DNA of 32,427 nucleotides. Origin: Bacteriovoracaceae bacterium. Its GTDB lineage: Bacteria; Bdellovibrionota; Bacteriovoracia; Bacteriovoracales; Bacteriovoracaceae. Shown piece after piece: positions 1-8,879 of this stretch. Position 1 is the stretch's first letter, and every line of letters begins with the position of its first letter. The notes beneath the pieces were generated by a model that did no database searches, was not told the DNA's origin, and saw nothing but the letters and a program-made list of their open reading frames with translations. The DNA is taken from the NCBI GenBank assembly GCA_947448495.1, contig CANFNX010000015.1, forward strand, positions 1-32,427. The letters run 5' to 3'. Both the position numbers and the translations under genes were made by a program.

Positions 1-732
1 GTTTCCGAGCCTTTAAAGTATTATCAAAACAACACACTTAATTCTCATTTCCTCATTTCTCTTTGCCAGAAATATGGTGTTAAGAAATTCATTTTTTCAT
101 CGACTGCAGCTGTTTATGGCATGCCTCAAAGTGGGATTTGTGCTGAAGACTCGCAGCTGTCTCCCATCAATCCTTATGGGCACTCAAAGTTAATGACTGA
201 ACAGATGCTCAAGGATGTTGCCTTATCTTCTGATTTACGATTTGTGGCCCTCAGATATTTCAATGTTTCTGGTGCAGATCCTGAAGGCCAAATCGGTCAG
301 TCTTTTCCTGAGGCTACTCACTTGATTAAAGTGGCTTGCGAAGCGGCCTGTGCGAAACGGGATCATTTAAAAGTATTTGGAACTGATTATCCAACAGCTG
401 ATGGAAGTTGCGTGAGAGATTATATTCACGTTTCTGATCTGGCCGACGCCCACGTTAAGGCCCTGGATTATTTAAATGCTGATGGGAAGTCAGATATTTT
501 CAACTGCGGTTATGGCCATGGTTTTAGTGTGAAAGAGGTTGTTACCTTAGTGAAAGAAATAACGAAAGTGAATTTTAACGTTATCGAGTCTCCTCGTCGG
601 GCGGGAGATCCTGCTAGCTTAACGGCAAAAGTTGATCGCATTCATTCTGTGCTTGGGTGGAAACCCAAGTATGATGATTTAAAAATAATTATTTCTTCGG
701 CCTATGAATGGGAAAAAAAGCGGCCTTACTAA
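1..732 (+). CDS. galE: UDP-glucose 4-epimerase, 5' truncated by the window edge
   Basis: Frame 1 is open from base 1: VSEPLKYYQNNTLNSHFLISLCQKYGVKKFIFSSTAAVYGMP...INPYGHSKLMTEQ...LRYFNVSGADPEG...CVRDYIHVSDLADAH; SDR/GalE motifs (SSTAAVYG, YGxSK, RYFNxxGA). Confidence 0.95.
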   Translation, partial: VSEPLKYYQNNTLNSHFLISLCQKYGVKKFIFSSTAAVYGMPQSGICAEDSQLSPINPYGHSKLMTEQMLKDVALSSDLRFVALRYFNVSGADPEGQIGQSFPEATHLIKVACEAACAKRDHLKVFGTDYPTADGSCVRDYIHVSDLADAHVKALDYLNADGKSDIFNCGYGHGFSVKEVVTLVKEITKVNFNVIESPRRAGDPASLTAKVDRIHSVLGWKPKYDDLKIIISSAYEWEKKRPY

Positions 733-1439
733 TGAATAAAAAAGCTGTTATCGTCCACTCGGGTGGAATGGATTCAAGTCTTTGTCTTGCTCTGGCGGTA
801 AAAGAGTTTGGGGCAAGCAACGTTCTCTCTGTTTCATTTATTTATAATCAACGCCACGGAATTGAAGTCGAAAGAGCACGTAAGATTTCGAGTCATTTTC
901 AAGTGGATCATGTTGAGCTAAATTTGGATTGTCTCTCGAAGATCACGCAAAGTGCTCTGATTGGAAATGCCCAAAAAATAGAACATAAAGCTGGAGAAGC
1001 TCCCAATACTCTCGTGGTTGGACGAAATGGACTCATGGCCCGCTTGGCCGGAATTCACGCCAACTCCTTAGGTGCTGGTTGCATTTATTTGGGTGTGATG
1101 GAGCTTGAAGCCGCCAACTCTGGCTACCGCGATTGTTCAAGAGCGTATATGGACTTAATTCAGTCTGCGCTTCGACTCGACTTTGCTGATGCTGCTTTTG
1201 AGATCCGAACACCTCTCGTTAGTATGACGAAAAAAGAAACAATGGAATTAGGACATAAGCTTGGAGTGCTAGAGTTTCTCTTAGAGAACACTGTCACTTG
1301 CTATGAAGGGATCGAGAAGGCGGGATGTTTAAAGTGTCCTGCTTGCAAACTTCGCAACACGGGATTGAAAATCTTTTCCTTAGAACATCCGGACTTTAAG
1401 TATTCTTATCGTGATCAGATTTTGAATCTTATCGCTTAG
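732..1439 (+). CDS. queC: 7-cyano-7-deazaguanine synthase (QueC)
   Basis: ATG at 732 overlaps the galE stop (TAATG). PP-loop VHSGGMDSSLCLA and C-terminal Cys cluster CYEGIEKAGCLKCPACKLR typical of QueC. Confidence 0.9.
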   Translation: MNKKAVIVHSGGMDSSLCLALAVKEFGASNVLSVSFIYNQRHGIEVERARKISSHFQVDHVELNLDCLSKITQSALIGNAQKIEHKAGEAPNTLVVGRNGLMARLAGIHANSLGAGCIYLGVMELEAANSGYRDCSRAYMDLIQSALRLDFADAAFEIRTPLVSMTKKETMELGHKLGVLEFLLENTVTCYEGIEKAGCLKCPACKLRNTGLKIFSLEHPDFKYSYRDQILNLIA

Positions 1440-1917
1440 GGGATCTTAAGTAATCGAGCCAGGTTTGTTTCAAATGAGTTTTGAGTTCATCCAGGTCATC
1501 TTGTTCAGCTTCTGCGCTGAGGGTATCTTCAATCTCCATCATAATCTCTTCAAGCTCATCTAGAAAATCTGCAACCTGAGGGTTTTTTGAGGTATCTGGT
1601 GTGGTCCCTGCTAGGGCCAGGGCCGTGAGGTAAAAATCGAGAAGATCAGCGGCAGAGTTTAAGTAAGTCTCAATCTTGCGATGATCCGCAAAAAGATTTT
1701 CGAGTTCGGTTTGTGATTTAAGTTTTAAATCATTCCATAACACTTGCAGTTCATCTTTCAAAGGCCCTTTGGCCTCTGGAGTTCCTAAAAGCAATTCATC
1801 GGCTGCTTGATCAAAACTCAATGGTTTAGCTCCGGTCTGCGCCCCTAAAAAGAATGCTTTAATATGTTGAAGCGAGAAATCGAGATCTAATTCCTTGAGC
1901 AGGTCATCTAATTTCAT
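1429..1917 (-). CDS. hypothetical acidic protein (162 aa)
   Basis: Complete ORF without a close antisense competitor; ends convergently with queC (11-nt overlap). No family recognised with confidence. Confidence 0.6.
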   Translation of the reverse strand: MKLDDLLKELDLDFSLQHIKAFFLGAQTGAKPLSFDQAADELLLGTPEAKGPLKDELQVLWNDLKLKSQTELENLFADHRKIETYLNSAADLLDFYLTALALAGTTPDTSKNPQVADFLDELEEIMMEIEDTLSAEAEQDDLDELKTHLKQTWLDYLRSPKR

Positions 1918-2093
1918 GGATATCCTTGTCGTTAATGCGTAAAAATTACCAGATTTGAGGGATTTTCACCACCGGCATTTGGGATGAAGCTAAGATGAGT
2001 TCAATATGAAAAACACAGCTTCACTTCTAAACTTCTTATATCTTGGAACGAAAATCGGACTCTTTATTTATTTCTTTCAGGATTTATTAGAGC

Positions 2094-2882
2094 TTATTTC
2101 TTAAACGGATCTTCGATCTTCTCGCCATTTTGTAGACGCCAAATCTTTACCGCCCGAATGAAGACATTATATGCCGCCAGTGCCGAAACTACAAAGCCAT
2201 GGGTTCCATCAAGAATCCCTAGGCGCCAGAAGTAGTGCCTTACAAAACGTCCAACAGGCCTAAAGAAAAGATAGGCCAATCCAATCTTGCGACCCTGCTT
2301 TTCAAATTTATGATATCGATCAAGGGCACCCCAAGTGGTGTAACGATCAGCTTTTTTTAGATAGGAAGTGAGATCTTTATAAGTGTAGTGAATGAGTTTG
2401 TGCTTTAAGATGCTAATTTCACCCTTCGATTCAATTTCTGCATGGACATGCTTATTTTGGTACTTACACTCTTCACGCTTAAAGAGACGAATCACCTTAT
2501 CTGATTGCCACCCAGAATAGTTAATTCTTTTCCCCATAAAATTATTTCGGCGATAAATCCAAAAACCAGAGAATCTTGTGCCATTTTTTACGGTGGATTT
2601 AATTTCCTCAACTAGCTCAGGAGTCGGGCGCTCATCCGCATCTAAAAGAAAAATCCAAGGATGAGATGCCTGAGGAATGGTCCAGTTTTTTTGAGCAGCG
2701 GAATGTTCATATTCATGCTCAAGCAAGCGGACATGGGGAAAGCTTTTAACGATTTCTACAGTGCGGTCTTTAGAAAAGGAGTCGACGACTATAATTTCGT
2801 CACACCAAAGGACCGACTCGATGGCCTCTTTGATATGAACTTCTTCATTAAAAGTCGGGATAATAGCGGTGATTTTTTCCAT
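2094..2882 (-). CDS. glycosyltransferase family 2, LPS core type (WaaE/KdtX-like)
   Basis: AIIPTFNEEVHIKEAIESVLWCDEIIVVDSFSKDRTVEI...WIFLLDADERPTPEL; GT2 fold with DxD-like DADE. Confidence 0.88.
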   Translation of the reverse strand: MEKITAIIPTFNEEVHIKEAIESVLWCDEIIVVDSFSKDRTVEIVKSFPHVRLLEHEYEHSAAQKNWTIPQASHPWIFLLDADERPTPELVEEIKSTVKNGTRFSGFWIYRRNNFMGKRINYSGWQSDKVIRLFKREECKYQNKHVHAEIESKGEISILKHKLIHYTYKDLTSYLKKADRYTTWGALDRYHKFEKQGRKIGLAYLFFRPVGRFVRHYFWRLGILDGTHGFVVSALAAYNVFIRAVKIWRLQNGEKIEDPFKK

Positions 2883-2904
2883 AATAGTATGATAATCTTA
2901 ACTT

Positions 2905-3936
2905 ATGAACGCTGCATCGTCTAAAAAAATTCTTATCATTCAGACTGCTTTCATAGGGGACACGATCCTTGCCAGTCACTTTGCACGAGCTGTCAAAGAC
3001 CAGTATCCAGATTCTCACATTCATTTTTTCCTCAGGAAGGGGAACGAGTCGGTGATCCAGGGTCTCTCCAGCATTGATAAGGTATGGATATGGGATAAGG
3101 CCGGCGGAAAAACCAGAAATCTCATTAAACTTATCTGGGCGTTGCGTGGAATCAGGTTTGACCTGGTTTTCAATCTCCACCGCCATTTTAATAGTGGTCT
3201 TGTGGCCGCACTGATGAAGTCACCCTTTAAAGCGGGCTTTAAGCAAAATCCCCTCAGCTTTTTTTATACTCAAAAGGTGAACCATCTCATTCCTCATCAT
3301 TCAAATGAACATATTTGGCATGAGGTTCAGCGTAATCTTCAGCTATTAAAACTATCCCAACCAAATCTGATGATTGTGGATAACTCAAAAAATTATCGCC
3401 CTGAACTTCCTTTGCAAGAAAAGAATTTTGCTAAAGTGGCACCATTTTCCATGGGGACTTATTTTGTGGTGGCCCCAGCTTCCGTTTGGTTTACGAAGGC
3501 CTGGAGTGAATCTAAGTATCGAGAGTTAACAATTGAGCTCGCGAAGCTTGGGAAAGTCTACTTTATTGGAGCTCCTACGGATAAAGAGCTTTGTGACAGA
3601 ATCCGCCTGGATATTGCAAACACTGTAAATCTCTGTGGGGAGCTCAACCTACTGGATTCCGCGGCCCTCATGAAAACTGCCAAGCGAGTATTTGTGAACG
3701 ACTCGGCACCTCTGCACCTGGCATCGTGTGTGAATGCAAAAACCACCGCGGTTTTTTGCTCAACGGTTCAGGATTTTGGGTACACGCCCTTAGCTGAGGA
3801 TTCTGTTGTCGTGGATGTTGGCAGAAGCTTGGAGTGCCGTCCTTGCGGTCTCCATGGCCATACACAATGTCCGAAAGGACATTTTAAGTGTTCACTTGAT
3901 ATAGAAGTTCAGACTGTTCTCAAGACTATTTCTTAA
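2905..3936 (+). CDS. glycosyltransferase family 9 (heptosyltransferase-like)
   Basis: KKILIIQTAFIGDTILASHFARAVKDQYPDSHIHFF...FVNDSAPLHLASCVNAKTTAVF: GT9 N- and C-terminal signatures. Confidence 0.9.
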   Translation: MNAASSKKILIIQTAFIGDTILASHFARAVKDQYPDSHIHFFLRKGNESVIQGLSSIDKVWIWDKAGGKTRNLIKLIWALRGIRFDLVFNLHRHFNSGLVAALMKSPFKAGFKQNPLSFFYTQKVNHLIPHHSNEHIWHEVQRNLQLLKLSQPNLMIVDNSKNYRPELPLQEKNFAKVAPFSMGTYFVVAPASVWFTKAWSESKYRELTIELAKLGKVYFIGAPTDKELCDRIRLDIANTVNLCGELNLLDSAALMKTAKRVFVNDSAPLHLASCVNAKTTAVFCSTVQDFGYTPLAEDSVVVDVGRSLECRPCGLHGHTQCPKGHFKCSLDIEVQTVLKTIS

Positions 3937-4906
3937 TCAGTTTTCCGAAATCTGGGTTTTCTTGATCTTCCTTTCCAAAAATTCTTTCTAGAACGATGGT
4001 TGAGAAATTGTGAGTTGGATGATTGTTGTCCCGAAAGAATTGAAGTGAGTTATATTTCTTTATGCCCTCATTTTGAAAATCATAAACCTCGCCAAAAATT
4101 TCTGCCAGTTTTCGTTTAAATTCAGCGTGCTTGGTCTTAAGGGTGGGATTCGCATTTAGCCGTTGAATATGGTCATAGGAAACAGGTGAAGTAAAAGCAA
4201 TGACTTTAAAGCCATGTTTTGCACCCAATTCTACAATTTTTTTGAGGTAGTCAACTCGTCGTTCATCAATAGTGTAATCAGGAAAACTAAATTGATTAAT
4301 TTTAAGAACTTTTGGGATCGGCTCAACGACATGGTCCCCGTTATCGAGATAAGCATGATTGGCCTGTCCTAAAAGGTTCACCCATACGACTTTAAATGAG
4401 TCAATAATGGCATCAGTAGTAAAATACGTGTTGTTGAAAAAATCAGTTTTTAAATCTTCTTGTGGCACTTCACTTAAAAATTTCTTAAGCGGAGATGAGA
4501 AAAACATATCATCAGTCTTAGTATTTTTATTCAGAACTTCAAAATCCATTGAGAGAAGCAGCAGCTTCGGCTTATATTTTGTTAAAATATGTCTTGTCAT
4601 GGAAATATAATCTTCAGGAGTCGCACTTTGAGTGGAGTAATTATAGGAGACAAGACCTGTAAGTCGATTTATCTCTTGAGTAAGATAGCGATGAGCCGAA
4701 CTGCTTCCCATTATAAAAGCGGTGTAAGGAACTTTGGAATGCTCAACTTGAATAAATTTATTTTGACGAGCAAAATCCACTGCCTTGGTTTCAAAACCAA
4801 AGAGATTGTAACCAAACTTATTGTAAGGATCTACAGCGAGAATAAACCCATATAATGAGCTTGCAAGACATAAAATTGTGAGAAAAAAAGTTAAAATAAA
4901 TTTCAT
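3926..4906 (-). CDS. DltD/AlgJ-like membrane-anchored SGNH-type protein
   Basis: N-terminal TM helix, FIMGSSSAHRYL (Ser block), FFRDNNHPTHNFSTIVLERI (Asp/His block); lies directly downstream of an MBOAT gene. Confidence 0.7.
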   Translation of the reverse strand: MKFILTFFLTILCLASSLYGFILAVDPYNKFGYNLFGFETKAVDFARQNKFIQVEHSKVPYTAFIMGSSSAHRYLTQEINRLTGLVSYNYSTQSATPEDYISMTRHILTKYKPKLLLLSMDFEVLNKNTKTDDMFFSSPLKKFLSEVPQEDLKTDFFNNTYFTTDAIIDSFKVVWVNLLGQANHAYLDNGDHVVEPIPKVLKINQFSFPDYTIDERRVDYLKKIVELGAKHGFKVIAFTSPVSYDHIQRLNANPTLKTKHAEFKRKLAEIFGEVYDFQNEGIKKYNSLQFFRDNNHPTHNFSTIVLERIFGKEDQENPDFGKLIKK

Positions 4907-4907
4907 A

Positions 4908-6308
4908 TTAAAATTGAAAGTAAATAAATTCAGTGATCCGGTTCATCCCAAATAAACAAAATACGAAAGCGATGCCGCAATAAAAGGCAATATTCGTTTT
5001 CGCTATAAATCCTTTTTCTAATTCAAGGGTGTTTTTAAATTTAAAGGCCACTACAAATGATCCTATAAGGAAGAGAAGAAAAGCATAATCTTTTGGATAG
5101 AGATAAGTCCCCATTGAGAAGCCATAAGACTTCAGGAGTCCAACACTCTTGATCCCGACTTTCGGAATTACAACTCCAGTTAATCCCATCATTCCCATAA
5201 AGACTTTTACCGCGGCAGCAAGGTCTTTAGCGCGAAAAATCACGAAGGCGATATTCACAAAATTGAAAGTCAGTAACCACGCAAGAAAGCTAGGTAGCTT
5301 CTTTTTGCGTTTTTTCCAAAGATGATTGACGACTAACGCCAGTCCATGAAGAGAGCCATAAATAACATAGGTCCACCCAGCACCATGCCAGACTCCAGCA
5401 ATAAACATCGCCAGGAAGGTCGCTATCATTGTATTTCGAAATGTGATCTTTGGCATGAATCTCACGATTGGAGTGAAGATATAGGTTGTAATAAACTGAC
5501 TGAGAGTCATGTGCCAACGAGTCCAAAATTCAATCACCGATTTTGATTTAAAAGGGGAATTAAAATTTTGTGGCAGCTTAATATTGAACATGGCGCCAAG
5601 ACCTATCGCCATATCACTGTAGCCGCTAAAATCAAAATATAACTGAAAGGTGTAGGAGAAGCTTGTTTTCCAGGCCGCTAGCAGATCAAGACTTGTGGCC
5701 TCATCAAAACCAGGTCGTGCCCAGTCACCAAACGTTTCGGCAATCAGGACTTTCTTTACAAGGCCAATAGTAAAAAGAAAAAGTCCCAGACTTAATTGAT
5801 TGATTTGAAATCTCTTATTTTCGCTTGAAGCAAGCTGAGGCATGAGTTGTCCATAATGAACGATGGGACCTGATATCAAAGTTGGAAAAAAACAGATAAA
5901 GCCCATGTAATCAAGAAACGATTTTTTTTCGGCTAACTCCTCATAAGTATCAATTAGATAAGCAATTTGTTGGAGTGTGAAAAAACTTAATCCAAGCGGC
6001 AAAAGAAGTCCCGAGTATTTATAAAAGCATAACATGCCAATATTTAGGACAAGACTTAGTCTAAAAAGAATTTTTTTTGTGAAAATTCTTTTTTCAGTTC
6101 TTATAAGCTGTGCAAGAAAGAAATTACACAGAATAGAGATCAAAAGAATGGGGAGATTACGAAAACCAAAATAGGTATAAAAATAAAGCGATGCCAGAAT
6201 AAGCCAGATCTTAGATTGGGTTGTAAGTTTAAAGTGATTTAAAACGTAATAACCCAAAAGCGCCAGTGGAAGGAATGCAAAAATAAAAGGGTAAGAGTTA
6301 AACAGCAT
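4908..6308 (-). CDS. MBOAT family O-acyltransferase (DltB/AlgI-like)
   Basis: Multi-TM protein with FWTRWHMTLSQFITTYIFTPI and FIAGVWHGAGWTYVIYGSLHG (MBOAT invariant His region). Confidence 0.93.
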   Translation of the reverse strand: MLFNSYPFIFAFLPLALLGYYVLNHFKLTTQSKIWLILASLYFYTYFGFRNLPILLISILCNFFLAQLIRTEKRIFTKKILFRLSLVLNIGMLCFYKYSGLLLPLGLSFFTLQQIAYLIDTYEELAEKKSFLDYMGFICFFPTLISGPIVHYGQLMPQLASSENKRFQINQLSLGLFLFTIGLVKKVLIAETFGDWARPGFDEATSLDLLAAWKTSFSYTFQLYFDFSGYSDMAIGLGAMFNIKLPQNFNSPFKSKSVIEFWTRWHMTLSQFITTYIFTPIVRFMPKITFRNTMIATFLAMFIAGVWHGAGWTYVIYGSLHGLALVVNHLWKKRKKKLPSFLAWLLTFNFVNIAFVIFRAKDLAAAVKVFMGMMGLTGVVIPKVGIKSVGLLKSYGFSMGTYLYPKDYAFLLFLIGSFVVAFKFKNTLELEKGFIAKTNIAFYCGIAFVFCLFGMNRITEFIYFQF

Positions 6309-6311
6309 GTC

Positions 6312-6557
6312 TTACTTGGTCAACTTCTTTTGAATGAGTTGGATCATGTCCCCGACATTTTTTAAGGACTGTAGCTCACCTAAGGCAAATCTGATTTTGT
6401 AGTGAGCCTCTATGCTCGCAATAATTTGAATATGAGTCATAGAATCCCACTCATCGACATCTGCCGCAGATGTTTCCATCGTCAGGGTGAGGCCAGGGAG
6501 CTCTAAAACGTCTTGGATGATCTTAGTAAGGGTTTCAAGAGTTTGTTCGACTGACAT
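6312..6557 (-). CDS. acyl/peptidyl carrier protein (DltC-like)
   Basis: 81 aa; DEWDSMTHIQIIASIEAHYKIRF contains the phosphopantetheine-Ser DSM motif; sits between the adenylation and MBOAT genes. Confidence 0.9.
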   Translation of the reverse strand: MSVEQTLETLTKIIQDVLELPGLTLTMETSAADVDEWDSMTHIQIIASIEAHYKIRFALGELQSLKNVGDMIQLIQKKLTK

Positions 6558-6559
6558 AT

Positions 6560-8044
6560 TTAGGCCTTCTCTAGAGACTCAAGGTATTGGGCCTTGAGAG
6601 TTTTACGACAAACCTTTCCACTAGAATTGGTTGGGTACTTGTCTAGGAATAATATTTTTTCTGGAATCTGATATTCAAGCAAAAGATTTGCAAGATCCTC
6701 TTTTATTTCTTTTACTGTTTTCTTTTCTTTGAGAATTAAAAAACCGATCGTCTGATTTTCTGTATTTTCATTCGGTAGGGCGATAGTTACAGAATCTTGA
6801 ACATAGGGAAGTCGACAGATATAGGAATCAATGTCTAAGAGATCAATTCTGTATCCACGGTATTTAATTGTATCATCCGCTCTTCCAACAATAAAAAAGT
6901 TTCCATTCTCATTTTTGAAAGCAAGATCACCTGAGCGGTAGTATTTTACACCTGCTATTTCCATAAAGACCTTCTCTGTCTGAACCGGATTATTACAGTA
7001 CTCCTTCATCACTTGAATACCACCGATACAAAGCTCACCCCTCTCATTGGCTCCGAGTATTTGTTGATCTTGCACAATGATCGCCTGTACATGGGGCACG
7101 GTCTTTCCAATCGTCACATTGGTTTCAAAACAATCGTCTGCTTCGTTGAAAGTGAGTTTTTTATAATGGCTGTAGACAGTTGCTTCAGTAGGACCATAGA
7201 AATTAAAGATTTCAATGTTCGGTGTAAAATACTTGAGACACTTTTGGTATAGGCCATAAGAAAAACGGGCGCCGCCTATATTAAGATACTTTAAGCATTT
7301 ATAATCCATACGATCGGCAATCATATCAGTCAAAAACATATTTAAATTATTCGGTACCGTATCGATAACACTAATCCTGTGAGTTTCAATTTCAAAGGCG
7401 AGTTTGAAAATGTTATTTCCAAAGTCTGAGAAATAAACAGCAACATTTCGTGTGAGAAAAAGCGCGATGTCTTGAACGGATAGATCAAAATTAAATTCTG
7501 TGCACTGAAGAAGTCTTTCCTCGGATGAAAGATGTTGAAACTGTTCGCCCATAAATTGAAAAAAATTCTCAAGGGCTTCACGCTGAATAATGACCCCTTT
7601 GGGTCGACCTGTGCTCCCTGAGGTAAAGATGGTGTAGACGTCATCAGTCTTCTCTGCCACTGGGAGGGTTAATTTATTGCGACCTTCATAGGTCAGTATC
7701 TCTTCCATCTTGCTATCACTGATAAGAAGTTGAAAGTGTGAGTCTTCTTGAATCTGTGTAATGCGATCAATTGGATAATCTGCCTTCATTGGAACGTAAG
7801 GAATTCCGATTTCCATACTAGCCAGCATTGTTAAAAGATAGCGATAGTCCTTTGTTTGATTTATCGCAATAGATGAAATGGGGGCGGTATGAAAGTCTAA
7901 AAGATACTGACGAATTTTTTGATACTCATCTTTAATTTGAGTATCAGGAATCGCTTGTCCTTGGCGATTGTAGATCTTTAGTTGAGAGTCCATTCGACTC
8001 TGAATGAGTTCTCGTAGCACGATGATTTTCCTCTGTGTTTTCAC
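6560..8044 (-). CDS. AMP-forming amino-acid adenylation enzyme (DltA-like)
   Basis: YTIFTSGSTGRPKGVII (P-loop), FNFDLSVQDI (A4-like Asp), NFYGPTEATVYS, YYRSGDLA, GRADDTIKYRGYRIDL, NSSGKVCRKTL (A10 Lys). The actual start may be GTG at 8020, preceded by AGAGGA. Confidence 0.9.
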   Translation of the reverse strand: MKTQRKIIVLRELIQSRMDSQLKIYNRQGQAIPDTQIKDEYQKIRQYLLDFHTAPISSIAINQTKDYRYLLTMLASMEIGIPYVPMKADYPIDRITQIQEDSHFQLLISDSKMEEILTYEGRNKLTLPVAEKTDDVYTIFTSGSTGRPKGVIIQREALENFFQFMGEQFQHLSSEERLLQCTEFNFDLSVQDIALFLTRNVAVYFSDFGNNIFKLAFEIETHRISVIDTVPNNLNMFLTDMIADRMDYKCLKYLNIGGARFSYGLYQKCLKYFTPNIEIFNFYGPTEATVYSHYKKLTFNEADDCFETNVTIGKTVPHVQAIIVQDQQILGANERGELCIGGIQVMKEYCNNPVQTEKVFMEIAGVKYYRSGDLAFKNENGNFFIVGRADDTIKYRGYRIDLLDIDSYICRLPYVQDSVTIALPNENTENQTIGFLILKEKKTVKEIKEDLANLLLEYQIPEKILFLDKYPTNSSGKVCRKTLKAQYLESLEKA

Positions 8045-8090
8045 TCAAAAAAGTATCGTGACAACAGCTTGCAGTAAAGGGAAAAGAGTC

Positions 8091-8867
8091 CTAGATCACC
8101 TTAACAAATTGGTCTTTAGGGAATCTAATTCTCGGGCCATACACACCATTTTTCGCCCGCTTGCCAACACTGATAACCATGCAAATTTCCGATTCTCTAC
8201 CTAGTCCGAGTATCTTTTTTACTCTAGCAGAATCATGCCCTTCCATCGGGCAAGTGTCATAGCCGTGAGCAGAAAAACCAAGCATGATATTTTCACACGC
8301 GAGAGCAGTTGTTTTATGCGCCCAAACACGCATGTCGGCAATGGACTTTGGTTCTCTTGGGATCGGTTTAAAGAACCCTGCTAAAGACATAAAAATTCTC
8401 TTAAAGGGGCCAAAAATCCCTAAAGGACCTTGGTTATAAGCAATAGGGACAAGCTTTTCATAGTACGCACGAGCAGCATCAGGTACTTTTTCTTCTGATT
8501 GATTAAAGAGCTCGATCATTTGCTTGCGATTCGTTTTCCAAGTTTCAAGCTTGGCGACGGCGACGATAAGTTCTTGGGCCGTTCTTGCGGCAGGTTGACT
8601 CAAGAGCGCCTCCACAAGTTGCGCCTTTTTGACGGGATTTTTCACCCAAAAAAATTCCCAGCATTGAAGATTGGAGGAATTTGGGGCGAGCAGGGCCCAA
8701 TCTAAAACTTTTTGAACCACTTCTTCGGGGACTTTTTCCTCACTGTAGACTCTTACTGAACGGCGATTATGGATCACATGATCAAAAGCTTCAGCAGAAA
8801 CGCTTTTCATTTCTTCTGAATGAGTAATCTCTGGAATCTTTACGAAGATACTATTGGACTCGGCCAT
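8091..8867 (-). CDS. nitroreductase family protein
   Basis: HNRRSVRVYSEEKVPEEVVQKVLDWALLAPNSSNLQCWEFFWV and C-terminal GYDTCPMEGHDSARVKKILGL...ICMVISVGKR. Confidence 0.9.
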   Translation of the reverse strand: MAESNSIFVKIPEITHSEEMKSVSAEAFDHVIHNRRSVRVYSEEKVPEEVVQKVLDWALLAPNSSNLQCWEFFWVKNPVKKAQLVEALLSQPAARTAQELIVAVAKLETWKTNRKQMIELFNQSEEKVPDAARAYYEKLVPIAYNQGPLGIFGPFKRIFMSLAGFFKPIPREPKSIADMRVWAHKTTALACENIMLGFSAHGYDTCPMEGHDSARVKKILGLGRESEICMVISVGKRAKNGVYGPRIRFPKDQFVKVI

Positions 8868-8879
8868 AAAGAAATCCTT

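Noticed and set aside
2848-3186. 112-aa minus-strand ORF and other antisense ORFs in the track (e.g. 3558..3746, 3668..3865, 4359..4855, 5290..5546, 7013..7252, 15871..16245, 22936..23214)
   Set aside because: They lie antisense within strongly supported genes and show no recognisable domain; treated as shadow ORFs.
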